Shown here: piece after piece, positions 7,847-17,723 of the stretch
Numbering within the stretch: position 1 is the first letter of the stretch
Layout of the letters: the number at the start of each line of letters is the position of its first letter
DNA from: an uncultured Drancourtella sp.
GTDB taxonomy: Bacteria; Bacillota; Clostridia; Lachnospirales; Lachnospiraceae
Direction of reading: 5' to 3'
NCBI GenBank assembly: GCA_937880845.1
Contig: CALFLL010000020.1
Coordinates: 50,453 to 114,452, forward strand
DNA length: 64,000 bases
Program-made: the position numbers and the translations under genes
Notes under the pieces: generated by a model
Told to the model about the DNA's origin: nothing
Database searches by the model: none
Seen by the model: the letters and a program-made list of their open reading frames with translations, nothing else

Positions 7847-10516
7847 ATGAAGAAATGGTACTATTCGGCAACGAATAAAGGGTTGTTGTTGATATTGGCA
7901 CATATTTGCATTGTTGTCAGCACAATTTGTTTTGTCTGGGTAGCACAGGCTGCGGGATTAAGATATCTGATCCCGTTTGAAAAAGTGCCGGAACATTATG
8001 AAGAAACTTACAATTTTTCAGAGCATATGAAAAGTATATCCAAGCAGGTTCTTTCTCAGCTCCAGACACAGGATAAATTTGAAACGAACGGGAAATATGA
8101 TCCGGAAAAACTGATTGATGTTTCTCGATATTCTTCTGATAATCTGGAGCAGGATGGTATTAATCATACGGGAATTGCATATCGTCTGCAGGATCTGGAA
8201 CAGTGGAGCGAAATTTATATCAATGCGTATAACGGAACACAGTCACAGGAAGAGTTTGAAGAAAAATATGTGACAACCGTGATTGTCTGTTTGAAAGAAG
8301 ACGGAAGTTATTATTACTATTATGGAAACGATTTCCAAAAAGCAATGAAAAACGGAGAGATAGAATTTACGACAAACGGAGAATATATTTCAAAGGAAGA
8401 AAAGCTGAATCGTTTGTTAACCCAAACAGACGGAACGGAAAGTTTTGGGGAAATTGTTGACAAGAATCATAAAAAGATATATACGGACTGTTGGAATCTC
8501 GGATGTGGAAATGAAGTGTTAAAGGAACCATATCCTCTTGATGGAGCAAAAAATCTTGTGGATTTGGCAAATACAGACCCGAAATGGAACGGAAAGTTGA
8601 AGGATGCATATCATGAACTGTCCGTTACATTGTCTACGTTATATAATGATGTGAAAAATTACAGAGAAGCACCAAGTGAATGGGAAGAAGGTAATACAAA
8701 TTACAGTTATATTTTAGTAGATTATGACCGAGGGCAGATTTTTTCAAACAGGCAGGAATTTAAAGATATCTCAGAAATCGAAAGCTACACGGCAGCAATG
8801 AAAAAAAACGGGGCTTATGTGATTGTGACACCAAAGCTTGCAGGGTTTGAATCTACATTTTCCAATGCATCGGAAGAGGCACAGAGTTGGAAAAACGAGG
8901 TGATCGGTTCATATGATCGGATTGATGAGGACACCAATTATGTGTTTATGGCATCGGTGGATACAGACTATCCGGTTCCCGACACATTTAAAGGAGAACA
9001 AAATTATTATAAAGGGATTGTATCTTATGTAGACATCGCATCGGAAGTTGCGTGGGGATGCCTGATTTTGTTTTTTTCTCTTATTATATGGATTACGATT
9101 ATTTCGGGGCACAGCAACAAAAACGGTGATGATGGTATTGTTTTAACTGGATTTGATCATTGGAAAACGGAAATAGCCGCAGTTTTTGTGATCGGATTGT
9201 GGGCACTCTCTCTTTATTTCTGTCAAACATGGATTGAGAGGTATGTTTCTGCCTACGAATATTATTATTATGAATCGGCATGGCAAAGCGGTAGTGATCT
9301 CCCGATTTACTATATGATGATGATCGGTATTGTTGTGTTTATCAGCTGCCTGTTTTTCTTCTGGTTTTATTTGAGTTTTATAAGAAGAGTAAAGGCAAAA
9401 ACATTGTGGTCAAACAGTTTGGCGAAACGGATTTCTGATGTGCTGAAAGAAGCATGGAAGCACAAATCTGCTTCTGTAAAAATCATGGTTTTATATGTTA
9501 TGTTCCTGATCATCCAGTTTTTTGTGTGGGGAAGTACACCATTTATCATGATCGGCATCGTAATCAATGTGACTGCCGGACTTTTACTCTTAAAATATGT
9601 ATCTTCAAGACAGAAGATAAAAAAGGGATTATCTGAGATTGCAAAAGGAAACGTGAACTTTAAGATTCCGTTGGACGGATTAAGCGGGGAAACATTAGAA
9701 ATCGCCCAGACCATTAACCGGCTTGGAGAAGGACTTAATAGGGCGTTGGAAAAAAGCGTGAGGGATGAAAGACTGAAAACGGATTTGATTACGAATGTAT
9801 CCCACGACATCAAAACACCGCTGACTTCTATTATCAATTATGTAGATATTTTGAAGCGTGAGAATTTTCAAGATCCGAAAATCCGTAACTACCTGGATAT
9901 TTTGGAAATGAAAGCACAACGACTGAAAACTCTTACGGAAGACGTAGTGGAAGCTTCCAAAGTAAGCAGCGGAAATATCAAACTGGAAATGATGGAATTA
10001 AATCTCATAGAACTGATTTATCAGGTAGAAGGAGAATACGAAGAGAAATTCGAGGCAAGGGATCTGAAAGTGATATTAAATATGCCGGATGAACCTGCTG
10101 TTGTACGAATAGACGGAAGAAGGATGTGGAGAGTATTTGCTAATGTGTTCAACAATGCGGCAAAATACGCCATGGAAGGTTCCAGAGTCTATGGGGATCT
10201 TATCCTGCAGCCGGGTACCGTCAAATTTATTCTGAAAAACGTGTCAGAACAACAGTTGAATATTTCTGCGGATGAACTGACAGAACGTTTTATACGCGGA
10301 GATGTATCAAGAAGTACGGAAGGAAGCGGTCTGGGACTTTCCATCGCAAAGAACCTCACAGAACTTCAAGGCGGAACATTTGAACTTTATTTAGACGGAG
10401 ATTTATTTAAAGTAATCATTACTTTTCCAAGGATACGAAGATTGATAAAAGAAAGCGAAAAAAAGAAATCCACCAAACAGGAGACAGAAGAAAAGAACAA
10501 GGGGTCTGTTTCTTAA
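7847..10516 (+). CDS. large membrane sensor histidine kinase, partner of the preceding regulator
   Basis: 889 residues. An N-terminal span (about 13-35) leads into a ~370-residue Tyr-rich extracellular domain. Four to five further spans follow (about 400-420, 440-460, 490-515, 545-590), then a HAMP-like linker, the His box VSHDIKTPLTSIINYVDIL and an ATPase with the N-box FANVFNNAAKYA and G-box EGSGLGLSIAKNL. The kinase parts appear intact. The size and multi-span layout are unusual; the external domain is not one I recognise, so the signal is unknown. A charged Lys/Glu tail ends the protein. Confidence 0.9.
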   Translation: MKKWYYSATNKGLLLILAHICIVVSTICFVWVAQAAGLRYLIPFEKVPEHYEETYNFSEHMKSISKQVLSQLQTQDKFETNGKYDPEKLIDVSRYSSDNLEQDGINHTGIAYRLQDLEQWSEIYINAYNGTQSQEEFEEKYVTTVIVCLKEDGSYYYYYGNDFQKAMKNGEIEFTTNGEYISKEEKLNRLLTQTDGTESFGEIVDKNHKKIYTDCWNLGCGNEVLKEPYPLDGAKNLVDLANTDPKWNGKLKDAYHELSVTLSTLYNDVKNYREAPSEWEEGNTNYSYILVDYDRGQIFSNRQEFKDISEIESYTAAMKKNGAYVIVTPKLAGFESTFSNASEEAQSWKNEVIGSYDRIDEDTNYVFMASVDTDYPVPDTFKGEQNYYKGIVSYVDIASEVAWGCLILFFSLIIWITIISGHSNKNGDDGIVLTGFDHWKTEIAAVFVIGLWALSLYFCQTWIERYVSAYEYYYYESAWQSGSDLPIYYMMMIGIVVFISCLFFFWFYLSFIRRVKAKTLWSNSLAKRISDVLKEAWKHKSASVKIMVLYVMFLIIQFFVWGSTPFIMIGIVINVTAGLLLLKYVSSRQKIKKGLSEIAKGNVNFKIPLDGLSGETLEIAQTINRLGEGLNRALEKSVRDERLKTDLITNVSHDIKTPLTSIINYVDILKRENFQDPKIRNYLDILEMKAQRLKTLTEDVVEASKVSSGNIKLEMMELNLIELIYQVEGEYEEKFEARDLKVILNMPDEPAVVRIDGRRMWRVFANVFNNAAKYAMEGSRVYGDLILQPGTVKFILKNVSEQQLNISADELTERFIRGDVSRSTEGSGLGLSIAKNLTELQGGTFELYLDGDLFKVIITFPRIRRLIKESEKKKSTKQETEEKNKGSVS

Positions 10517-10538
10517 AAAACAATGGAAAAGAAGAGAA

Positions 10539-10569
10539 AAGGAGAGGATATTTTGCATATCCTCTCCTT
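10539..10569 (+). terminator. hairpin terminator after the kinase gene
   Basis: 13-bp perfect arms (10539-10551, 10557-10569) with a 5-nt loop, followed by GCGTTTTG. Confidence 0.8.
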
Positions 10570-10631
10570 GCGTTTTGAGAAAATACGCATTACAATAGTA
10601 CAGTGAAAATAATAGAAAGGAATGTCGAAGA

Positions 10632-10868
10632 ATGACAGAGTTAAGACAATGCCTTCAAAAGGTATTTTGCATAGAATTTTTGGCTGCTGTTTTGAGTAAT
10701 CCACGCAATGATGAAGAAGCATCAAAAGTGAAGATTCGTCCGATTCTCAAAGCAGACAGACTGTATTTTCAATTCGAAACGTTTAAAGGAAAACAGGTTT
10801 TCCATGAAAATCTGGAAGCGGATCAGGCACTTGAAAAAGCCATCTGGTGGATGGAAAAATTTCGTTAA
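10632..10868 (+). CDS. N-terminal segment of an interrupted methyltransferase gene
   Basis: 78 codons with a good start (AGAAAGGAATG upstream), ending at a TAA (10866-10868). The very next codon is an ATG in the same frame, which opens the methyltransferase segment. The protein (KVKIRPILKADRLYFQFETF, then KGKQVFHENLEADQ) looks like the small leading domain found fused to this type of methyltransferase in related bacteria; that is recollection of family layout, not a search. I read the two as one gene split by a nonsense codon; a CAA-to-TAA change would explain it. Confidence 0.65.
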   Translation: MTELRQCLQKVFCIEFLAAVLSNPRNDEEASKVKIRPILKADRLYFQFETFKGKQVFHENLEADQALEKAIWWMEKFR

Positions 10869-11768
10869 ATGCAGATTGATATGAAAAACAGTCAGATTCT
10901 CATATTAGTGAGCAAAAAAGGAAAGATTACTGTTAAGGAAAAAAAGATGACAAGATCACAGAAAGATCTGCCGGATCTTTCTCACAACCGAAAAAAGAAC
11001 TATATCCTTCAAGAAGGGATGGATATTCCGTTTTTAAAAGATCTTGGAGTGATGACGCAGCAAGGAAAGATTGTTCATTCCAGATTTGACAAGTTCCGTC
11101 AGATTAACAGATATCTGGAATTTATAGAGGACATTCTTCCGCAGTTACAGAAAGAAAAGGAGATCACGATTCTTGATTTTGGATGCGGGAAATCTTATCT
11201 GACTTTTGCTTTATATTACTATCTTCATGAAATGAAGCATTATAATATCCGTATCATTGGACTGGATTTGAAGGAAGATGTAATCAATCACTGTAATCAG
11301 CTTGCAGAAAAATATAAATATGAAAAATTGAAGTTTTTGACGGGAGATATTGCACAATACGAAGGTGTAAAAGAAGTAGACATGGTTGTGACACTCCATG
11401 CCTGTGATACAGCTACAGATTATGCTCTTGCAAAAGCGGTCAGATGGAATGCGAAAGTAATCTTATCTGTCCCGTGTTGCCAGCATGAGGTCAACAGACA
11501 GATTCAAAATGATATTTTAAGTCCGATTCTGTCTTATGGTCTTTTGAAAGAGAGGATGTCGGCACTTGTCACCGATGGATTGAGGGCAGAATATTTGAAG
11601 AGAGAAGGCTATGATACGCAGATCTTGGAATTTATCGATATGGAACATACACCGAAAAATATTTTAATCCGTGCCGTAAAGACAGGAAAGAAGGCAGATA
11701 ATCAGCATATAATACAGGAATGTGAACAGTTTCTTCACATAAAACCGACGATCAGTACGCTTTTATAA
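10869..11768 (+). CDS. SAM-dependent methyltransferase (Methyltransf_32-like), C-terminal segment of the interrupted gene
   Basis: 299 residues. A Rossmann methyltransferase with motif I ILDFGCGKSYLTFAL (about residue 99), motif II IIGLDLKEDVI, and a later VTLHACDTATDYAL then LSVPCCQHEVN. This is the PF13679 pattern, whose Cys-Cys-His stretch recurs in RNA- or protein-directed enzymes of this group. The substrate is unknown. It could still be translated from ATG 10869, although no ribosome binding site is visible. Reinitiation after the adjacent TAA is the simplest route. The catalytic domain itself is complete. Confidence 0.8.
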   Translation: MQIDMKNSQILILVSKKGKITVKEKKMTRSQKDLPDLSHNRKKNYILQEGMDIPFLKDLGVMTQQGKIVHSRFDKFRQINRYLEFIEDILPQLQKEKEITILDFGCGKSYLTFALYYYLHEMKHYNIRIIGLDLKEDVINHCNQLAEKYKYEKLKFLTGDIAQYEGVKEVDMVVTLHACDTATDYALAKAVRWNAKVILSVPCCQHEVNRQIQNDILSPILSYGLLKERMSALVTDGLRAEYLKREGYDTQILEFIDMEHTPKNILIRAVKTGKKADNQHIIQECEQFLHIKPTISTLL

Positions 11769-11783
11769 AAGGGGAGTTTTACA

Positions 11784-14288
11784 ATGAAGCAAAAGGCAAT
11801 ACATGCAGGAATATTGGCAGTAATTTTTATACTGGCGATTGTGTTGTTTAGTTATATGACAAATAGAAAAGAAGACGACGTTACAACGGAGATGGGAAGT
11901 GCGTCTTTGCCGGAGATTTCTTTTCAATATGAAAATTTTGAGATCAATAACCTGAAAGGTTATACAAATGAAATGGAAATTTCCACAATGAGGGATACCA
12001 TCACACCTGTGGAAAACGGTGTAATTAATGCAAAAATTGATGATGCGGATAAGAAGGTGACTTCTGTTTCGTATGAAATCTATTCCATGGACGGTAGAAA
12101 AAAACTGTATTCGAGAGAAGCGAAGATAGAGAAAAATACAGTGGAACTTTCTATTCCGGAAAAGGTACTTTCGGAAGGAGAACGATTCCTTAAGATTACG
12201 TTAAACCTGGAAGGCGATAAAAGAGCATATTATTATACACGCATCGGTAATTCTGCAGACTGGAATATGCAAAGATGTATGGCATATGTCAAAAATTTCT
12301 TTGACAAGGAAAGAGACAAGACGGCAGCCGTGGAATTAAAAAAGGCTTTGGAACCAAGTAGTGAAGGGGATAATTCCACTTATCAAACAGTAACGATCCA
12401 TTCTGACTTTGATCATGTTACATGGGGAAATCTGGAACCAAAGATAGTAGGAGAGGTAAAATGGGAAATTAAAGAAGCCAATTCTTACTATATGTCTGTT
12501 TTGCTTTCTTACCAGACAGATTGCAAAGGGGACGATGACCAAACAGAAAGATACAATGTAAACGAGTATTTCAGAGTACGGTATTCCGACAATAAGCAGA
12601 TGTATCTTCTGGATTATAACAGAACGATGAATCAGATTTTTGACGGAGAAACGGCAAAGCTTGATAAAGACGGTATCCTGCTCGGAGTTACCGATGCAAA
12701 TGTGGATTACTTGGTCAACAAAGAAGGAAGTGTTGTATCTTTTGTACAGGAAAGGGAATTATGGAATTATAATAAGAAAGAAAATCAACTTTCCCGTGTA
12801 TTCACATATGAGGATGAAAAAGACAAAAGCGGAAGAAATTATGATGATCATGTGGTACAGCTTGTAAGTATGGATAAGGATGGCAGTACTACCTTTACCG
12901 TATCGGGCTATGTAAACCGGGGACCTCATGAGGGAGAAGTCGGGGTTTCGGTATATTTTTATGATATCAATAAAAATTCTGTAGAAGAAAAAGTATTTAT
13001 TCCAAGTGTGAAGTCGGCATCGGTACTGACAAGTGATCCGGGGAAATTGATCTATTACAGTGAAGGAAGCGGAAAGCTTTATATGATGCAGGACGGCACG
13101 CTTTATGAAGTAGATCTTATTCACGATACACGAAAAACTCTTGTGAAAAATCTGCACCAAGGTCAGTATGTAAGTTCGGAAGACGGAAAACTTCTGGCAT
13201 ATCAGAAAAAAGGTGAGCTAAATAATGCAACACAGATTGAAGTCCTGAATCTTGCCACAGGAAAAGGATATCTTGTAGAGGCAGGTAAAGAAGAAAGCAT
13301 ACGTCCACTTGGATTTATACGAAACGATTTTATGTACGGTACTGCAAGACAGGGAGATTCCGGAATTACAGCATCAGGTCAGACTGTGATTCCGATGTAT
13401 AAGCTGGAGATCAGAAACCAGAGAAATGAAACCGTCAAAACCTATCAAGTGGATCAGACCTATATTTTGGATGTGGTATTTGAAGATGATATGGCAACTC
13501 TAAAGAGAGCGGTAAAAACAGGAAATTCTTATAATTATATAGCGGAAGATTATATTACCAATAATGAAGAAAGAGAAGAAAGCAATATATCCGTTGAAAC
13601 TTACAGGACGGAACAAAAAGGGACACAGATACGTTTGGAGTATGCTGATGGAATTACAGACAGATCCCCGAAACTTCTGGAGCCGAAACTGGTCATGGCA
13701 AAAGGACAGATGACGCTTTCCTTTGATTCTTCTTCTAAAAAAGGAAGCTATTATGTATATGGGGAAGGAAAGTTACAGGGAATTTATCAGAATGCCGGAT
13801 ACGCAGTAAAGAAAGCGGAAGAATTAAGAGGAGTTGTCGTAACGTCAAGGCTTGCTTATGTTTATGAAAGCGGAAATAAGCCGGTTTCTTATGAGATTAC
13901 GGATCTTGGGGACACATCCGTCAGAGAAGGTGAAAACCGGTTGGAAGCAGGCGTACGTATCATTATGCAGAGAGAAAATACAAAGCTTGATTTTGAAAAA
14001 AGGGAAAAAAATGATGAATCGGTCATTGAGTTTGTAAATGACAATGCTTCTGGAGAGGTACTGGAATTATCCGGATGTACAACAGAACAGGTGCTTTATT
14101 TGATAAGCAGGAATACACCGGTCGTAGCTCTTACGGGTAACGGAAATGCCGTATTGCTTACAGGATATGATAAAAAAACCGTAACTTATTTCGATCTGGG
14201 TACACAGTCTGAAAAAACCGTGACACAGGAAAAAATGAATGAGATGGTAAAAGCAAGCGGGAATACGTTTGTGGGTTATACAAAATAA
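11784..14288 (+). CDS. large secreted membrane-anchored protein with propeller-like repeats and a degenerate C39-like end
   Basis: 834 residues. A single N-terminal span (about 8-25) without a clear cleavage site suggests a membrane-anchored extracellular protein. The long central region is rich in beta-strand and Lys/Glu and contains WD/Kelch-like blade fragments such as KLIYYSEGSGKLYMMQDGTL and GKLLAYQKK. The last ~80 residues (LSGCTTEQVLYLISRNTPVV, GNAVLLTGYD) resemble a C39-type papain-like peptidase, but where GH(A/Y)..LTGYD is expected there is GNA, so the catalytic His is missing. Function unknown. It follows the split methyltransferase by 15 nt and ends at a strong terminator. Confidence 0.6.
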   Translation: MKQKAIHAGILAVIFILAIVLFSYMTNRKEDDVTTEMGSASLPEISFQYENFEINNLKGYTNEMEISTMRDTITPVENGVINAKIDDADKKVTSVSYEIYSMDGRKKLYSREAKIEKNTVELSIPEKVLSEGERFLKITLNLEGDKRAYYYTRIGNSADWNMQRCMAYVKNFFDKERDKTAAVELKKALEPSSEGDNSTYQTVTIHSDFDHVTWGNLEPKIVGEVKWEIKEANSYYMSVLLSYQTDCKGDDDQTERYNVNEYFRVRYSDNKQMYLLDYNRTMNQIFDGETAKLDKDGILLGVTDANVDYLVNKEGSVVSFVQERELWNYNKKENQLSRVFTYEDEKDKSGRNYDDHVVQLVSMDKDGSTTFTVSGYVNRGPHEGEVGVSVYFYDINKNSVEEKVFIPSVKSASVLTSDPGKLIYYSEGSGKLYMMQDGTLYEVDLIHDTRKTLVKNLHQGQYVSSEDGKLLAYQKKGELNNATQIEVLNLATGKGYLVEAGKEESIRPLGFIRNDFMYGTARQGDSGITASGQTVIPMYKLEIRNQRNETVKTYQVDQTYILDVVFEDDMATLKRAVKTGNSYNYIAEDYITNNEEREESNISVETYRTEQKGTQIRLEYADGITDRSPKLLEPKLVMAKGQMTLSFDSSSKKGSYYVYGEGKLQGIYQNAGYAVKKAEELRGVVVTSRLAYVYESGNKPVSYEITDLGDTSVREGENRLEAGVRIIMQRENTKLDFEKREKNDESVIEFVNDNASGEVLELSGCTTEQVLYLISRNTPVVALTGNGNAVLLTGYDKKTVTYFDLGTQSEKTVTQEKMNEMVKASGNTFVGYTK

Positions 14289-14294
14289 GACAGG

Positions 14295-14332
14295 TCGGGG
14301 ACGTGTTCCGATACATCGGAACACGTCCCCGA
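14295..14332 (+). terminator. perfect 18-bp GC-rich hairpin terminator
   Basis: Arms 14295-14312 and 14315-14332 are fully complementary with almost no loop, followed by TTTTTT. The core GGGGACGTGTTCCG looks like a repeated terminator family rather than a random hairpin. Confidence 0.9.
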
Positions 14333-14431
14333 TTTTTTAATAACTCAAAGAAAATTCTTTAGTGTAATCTGGGAAAAAGCATGATATAATAGAGTACATA
14401 TATCAGCCGGAAAAGAAGAGGAGGAGGAAAC

Positions 14432-15823
14432 ATGGAACTGATAACAATCAAAGAATTGTACAAACAGACAGAAACATATCTGGACCGGAAGGTGACCATA
14501 GGAGGATGGGTGAGAAGTATCCGTGACTCCAAGGCATTTGGATTTATTGTTGTAAATGACGGTTCTTTCTTTGAACCGATCCAGATCGTTTATCATGATA
14601 CAATGGACAACTTTAAGGAGATTTCAAAGCTGAATGTAGGGGCAGCCATCATCGTGACGGGAACACTTGTCGCCACACCACAGGCAAAACAGCCTTTTGA
14701 AATCCAAGCGGAGGAGATTGTGGTAGAAGGTGCTTCTGCACCGGATTATCCGCTTCAAAAAAAGCGTCATACATTGGAATATTTAAGAACGATGACACAT
14801 TTGCGCCCAAGAACTAATACATTCCAGGCAGTATTCCGTGTCCGTTCCCTGATTGCTTATGCGATTCATCAGTTTTTCCAGGAAAGAGGATTTGTTTATG
14901 TCCATACACCTCTGATCACGGGAAATGACTGTGAAGGTGCAGGGGAAATGTTCCAGGTGACAACAATGGATCTTGAAAACGTGCCGAAGTGTGAAGACGG
15001 AAGCATTGATTACAGTAAAGACTTCTTCAATAAGAAAACAAGTCTTACCGTAAGCGGGCAGCTAAATGCAGAAACTTATGCACAGGCATTCCGGAATGTT
15101 TACACATTCGGACCTACTTTCCGTGCAGAAAATTCCAATACGACACGCCATGCAGCAGAATTCTGGATGGTGGAACCGGAGATTGCATTCGCGGATCTTG
15201 AAGATGACATGGATCTTGCAGAAGCAATGCTGAAATATATCATCAACTATGTGTTGGAACATGCTCCGGAAGAAATGAAATTCTTTAATTCCTTTGTTGA
15301 CAAAGGACTTCTGGACAGACTGAACAATGTGGCAAACTCTGAGTTTGCAAGAGTTACTTATACAGAAGCAGTTGAGATTTTGAAGAAAAATAATGACAAA
15401 TTTGAATATAAAGTAGAGTGGGGGACAGATCTTCAGACAGAGCATGAGCGCTATCTGACAGAAGAGATTTACAAACGTCCGGTATTTGTAACGGATTATC
15501 CGAAGGATATCAAGGCATTCTATATGAAAATGAACGAAGACGGAAAAACGGTTGCGGCAGTTGACTGTCTTGTGCCGGGAATCGGAGAACTCATCGGCGG
15601 AAGCCAGAGGGAAGATGACTATGACAAGTTATTGAACCGTATGAAAGAACTTGGCATGGAAACAGATGAATACCGCTTCTATTTGGATCTTCGCAGATAT
15701 GGTTCTACACGTCATGCGGGATTCGGACTTGGTTTTGAAAGATGTGTGATGTATCTGACAGGAATGACAAATATCCGTGACGTGCTTCCGTTCCCAAGAA
15801 CGGTAAACAACTGTGAACTGTAA
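14432..15823 (+). CDS. asnS: asparaginyl-tRNA synthetase
   Basis: 463 residues, the usual length. Class II synthetase that charges tRNA-Asn. The N-terminal OB-fold (KVTIGGWVRSIRDSKAFGFI) binds the anticodon. The catalytic core has motif 2 in FRAENSNTTRHAAEFWMVEP and motif 3 in GFGLGFERCVMYLTG. The VEPE and EFWM wording separates it from AspRS. A GAGGAGGAGG site precedes ATG 14432, and a TGATATAAT extended -10 box lies at about 14383. No T-box is present in the short leader. Confidence 0.97.
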   Translation: MELITIKELYKQTETYLDRKVTIGGWVRSIRDSKAFGFIVVNDGSFFEPIQIVYHDTMDNFKEISKLNVGAAIIVTGTLVATPQAKQPFEIQAEEIVVEGASAPDYPLQKKRHTLEYLRTMTHLRPRTNTFQAVFRVRSLIAYAIHQFFQERGFVYVHTPLITGNDCEGAGEMFQVTTMDLENVPKCEDGSIDYSKDFFNKKTSLTVSGQLNAETYAQAFRNVYTFGPTFRAENSNTTRHAAEFWMVEPEIAFADLEDDMDLAEAMLKYIINYVLEHAPEEMKFFNSFVDKGLLDRLNNVANSEFARVTYTEAVEILKKNNDKFEYKVEWGTDLQTEHERYLTEEIYKRPVFVTDYPKDIKAFYMKMNEDGKTVAAVDCLVPGIGELIGGSQREDDYDKLLNRMKELGMETDEYRFYLDLRRYGSTRHAGFGLGFERCVMYLTGMTNIRDVLPFPRTVNNCEL

Positions 15824-15853
15824 ATGATTTGAACTGGTTAGAAAAGGGGACAA

Positions 15854-16549
15854 ATGATGAATCATATCCTGGTTGTGGACGATGAAAAGGAAATTGCAGA
15901 TGTAATAGAGCTTTATTTAAAGAATGACCAGTACGAAGTAATGAAATTTTATACAGGCGAGGAAGCCCTTGCCTGTATAGAATCTACAAAGATCGATCTG
16001 GCACTTCTGGATGTGATGCTTCCGGATATCGACGGATTCACGATTCTAAAAAAAATAAGGGAAAAATATACATTTCCGGTGATCATGTTGACTGCCAAGA
16101 CAGAATATATGGATAAGATTACGGGACTGACATTAGGTGCGGATGATTATATTGCGAAGCCGTTTAACCCGTTGGAACTTGTTGCACGTGTAAAGGCACA
16201 GCTTAGAAGATATACAAAATATAATGACGGTATAAAGACAGAAATCGATGTGATTGATTTCAAGGGGTTATTTCTCGACAGAAAATCCCACGAATGTGTC
16301 TATAATGAACAAAGCCTGACACTGACTCCGATTGAATTTGATATTTTATGGCTTCTATGTGAAAACAGAGGAAGGGTCATCAGTTCGGAGGAACTGTTTG
16401 AAAATGTATGGCACGAAAAATATTACAAGAACAGTAACAATACCGTCATGGTACATATCAGACATCTTCGTGAAAAGATGAGCGGGCCAATGGGAAAATC
16501 TGATTTTATCAAGACTGTCTGGGGAGTGGGATATAAGGTTGAAGAATAA
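15854..16549 (+). CDS. VanR-like OmpR-family response regulator
   Basis: 231 residues. Receiver with DDE near the start, phospho-acceptor in LALLDVMLPDIDGF, and AKPFNPLELVARVKAQLRRY. The winged helix includes LTLTPIEFDILWLLCENRGR and NNTVMVHIRHLREKM. The wording of both domains is close to VanR-type regulators of glycopeptide resistance operons. No vanH/A/X/Y-like gene lies in this window, so the target is unknown. It overlaps the kinase gene by 11 nt. Either ATG 15854 or 15857 may be used. Confidence 0.9.
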   Translation: MMNHILVVDDEKEIADVIELYLKNDQYEVMKFYTGEEALACIESTKIDLALLDVMLPDIDGFTILKKIREKYTFPVIMLTAKTEYMDKITGLTLGADDYIAKPFNPLELVARVKAQLRRYTKYNDGIKTEIDVIDFKGLFLDRKSHECVYNEQSLTLTPIEFDILWLLCENRGRVISSEELFENVWHEKYYKNSNNTVMVHIRHLREKMSGPMGKSDFIKTVWGVGYKVEE

Positions 16550-17723
16550 ACCGGGGAAATTAAAGAAAAGTAAATATAAAAAGCTGAAATTAAGTATTTT
16601 GCTGCAGACGGTGTTTGTAACGGCGCTTACGGTTCTGGTCGGTGGATTTTTGCTGAAATATATCATTGATGGGGTTTACAATAATGATGTTTCGGAAATT
16701 TTTATCGGTATTTTGAAATTTTTTCATGTACAGGAGTCTGTTGCCATTGATTTATACTGGAAAGTATTGGGTAACAATAAAAACTTCTTTATGATGATTG
16801 GTTTCCTCGGACTGTTTGCGCTTTTTTTCTATGTGGCACTGTCCAAAATGACAAAATATCTGGAAGATATCGAGGAAGGAATTGAAAATATTGTTTCCGA
16901 ATCAAATGAACCTGTCCATCTTATTTCGGAACTAAAGCCGATTGAAAGAAAATTAAACAGTATCAAATATACACTGGAGAGCCAGAAAAAAGAAATGCAG
17001 GAGAGCGAACAGAGGAAAAATGACCTTGTGGTATTTCTTGCCCATGATCTGAAGACACCTCTTACTTCCATTGTTGCTTATTTGAGTATGTTGGAATCTC
17101 ATCCGGAAATGGATATGGAAGAGCGATGTAAATATACGAAAATATCTTTGGAGAAAGCATTGATGCTTGGAGAACTTCTTGGAGAGCTGTTTGACATCGC
17201 CAAATTTAATGCACAAGATATCGTTCTGGAAAAATCGGAACTGAACCTGAGCAGAATGTTGGAACAGATCGTGGATGAATTGTATGTGGTGCTTCAGGAG
17301 AAAAATCTGACATGTGAAGTGAATTTTACGGAGGATATCATTGTGGAGGCAGATCCGGACAAACTTGCAAGAGTATTTGATAATTTGATGAGGAATGCTA
17401 TTTCTTATAGTAAATGGGGGACAACAATTCATATCAGTCTCTCACAGACAGAAGGAAAAGTATGCATTGTTTTTTCTAATGAGGGAGCTAAAATTCCGAA
17501 AGAAAAGTTGAATCATATTTTTGAAAAGTTTTACCGGGCAGATGAATCCAGATCAAGTTCTACGGGAGGAGCAGGGCTTGGGCTTGCTATTGCAAAAGAA
17601 ATAGTAGAACTTCACGGAGGAGAAATTTCGGCTCAAAGCGATGAAATCCAGACGAGATTTATTGTCATTCTTCCAAATGCCGGGAAAGGAGACGAAGAAG
17701 TTGAAATTTGTTCACACAGCTGA
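16539..17723 (+). CDS. VanS-like sensor histidine kinase
   Basis: 394 residues starting with TTG 16539 inside the regulator gene. Two spans (about 17-40 and 85-105) enclose a short external loop of ~45 residues; a linker then leads to the His box VVFLAHDLKTPLTSIVAYLS. The ATPase has the N-box FDNLMRNAISYS, the F-box FEKFYRADESRSS and G-box GGAGLGLAIAKEIV. The HDLKTPLTS wording and short loop are typical of VanS. Overlap with the upstream gene suggests coupled translation. An orphan VanRS-like pair may sense cell-wall stress, which is inference. Confidence 0.9.
   Translation: MKNKPGKLKKSKYKKLKLSILLQTVFVTALTVLVGGFLLKYIIDGVYNNDVSEIFIGILKFFHVQESVAIDLYWKVLGNNKNFFMMIGFLGLFALFFYVALSKMTKYLEDIEEGIENIVSESNEPVHLISELKPIERKLNSIKYTLESQKKEMQESEQRKNDLVVFLAHDLKTPLTSIVAYLSMLESHPEMDMEERCKYTKISLEKALMLGELLGELFDIAKFNAQDIVLEKSELNLSRMLEQIVDELYVVLQEKNLTCEVNFTEDIIVEADPDKLARVFDNLMRNAISYSKWGTTIHISLSQTEGKVCIVFSNEGAKIPKEKLNHIFEKFYRADESRSSSTGGAGLGLAIAKEIVELHGGEISAQSDEIQTRFIVILPNAGKGDEEVEICSHS

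Noticed and set aside
15854..17723. Vancomycin resistance operon
   Set aside because: The regulator and kinase are VanRS-like, but no vanH, ligase, vanX or vanY gene lies nearby; such orphan pairs are common in Clostridia.
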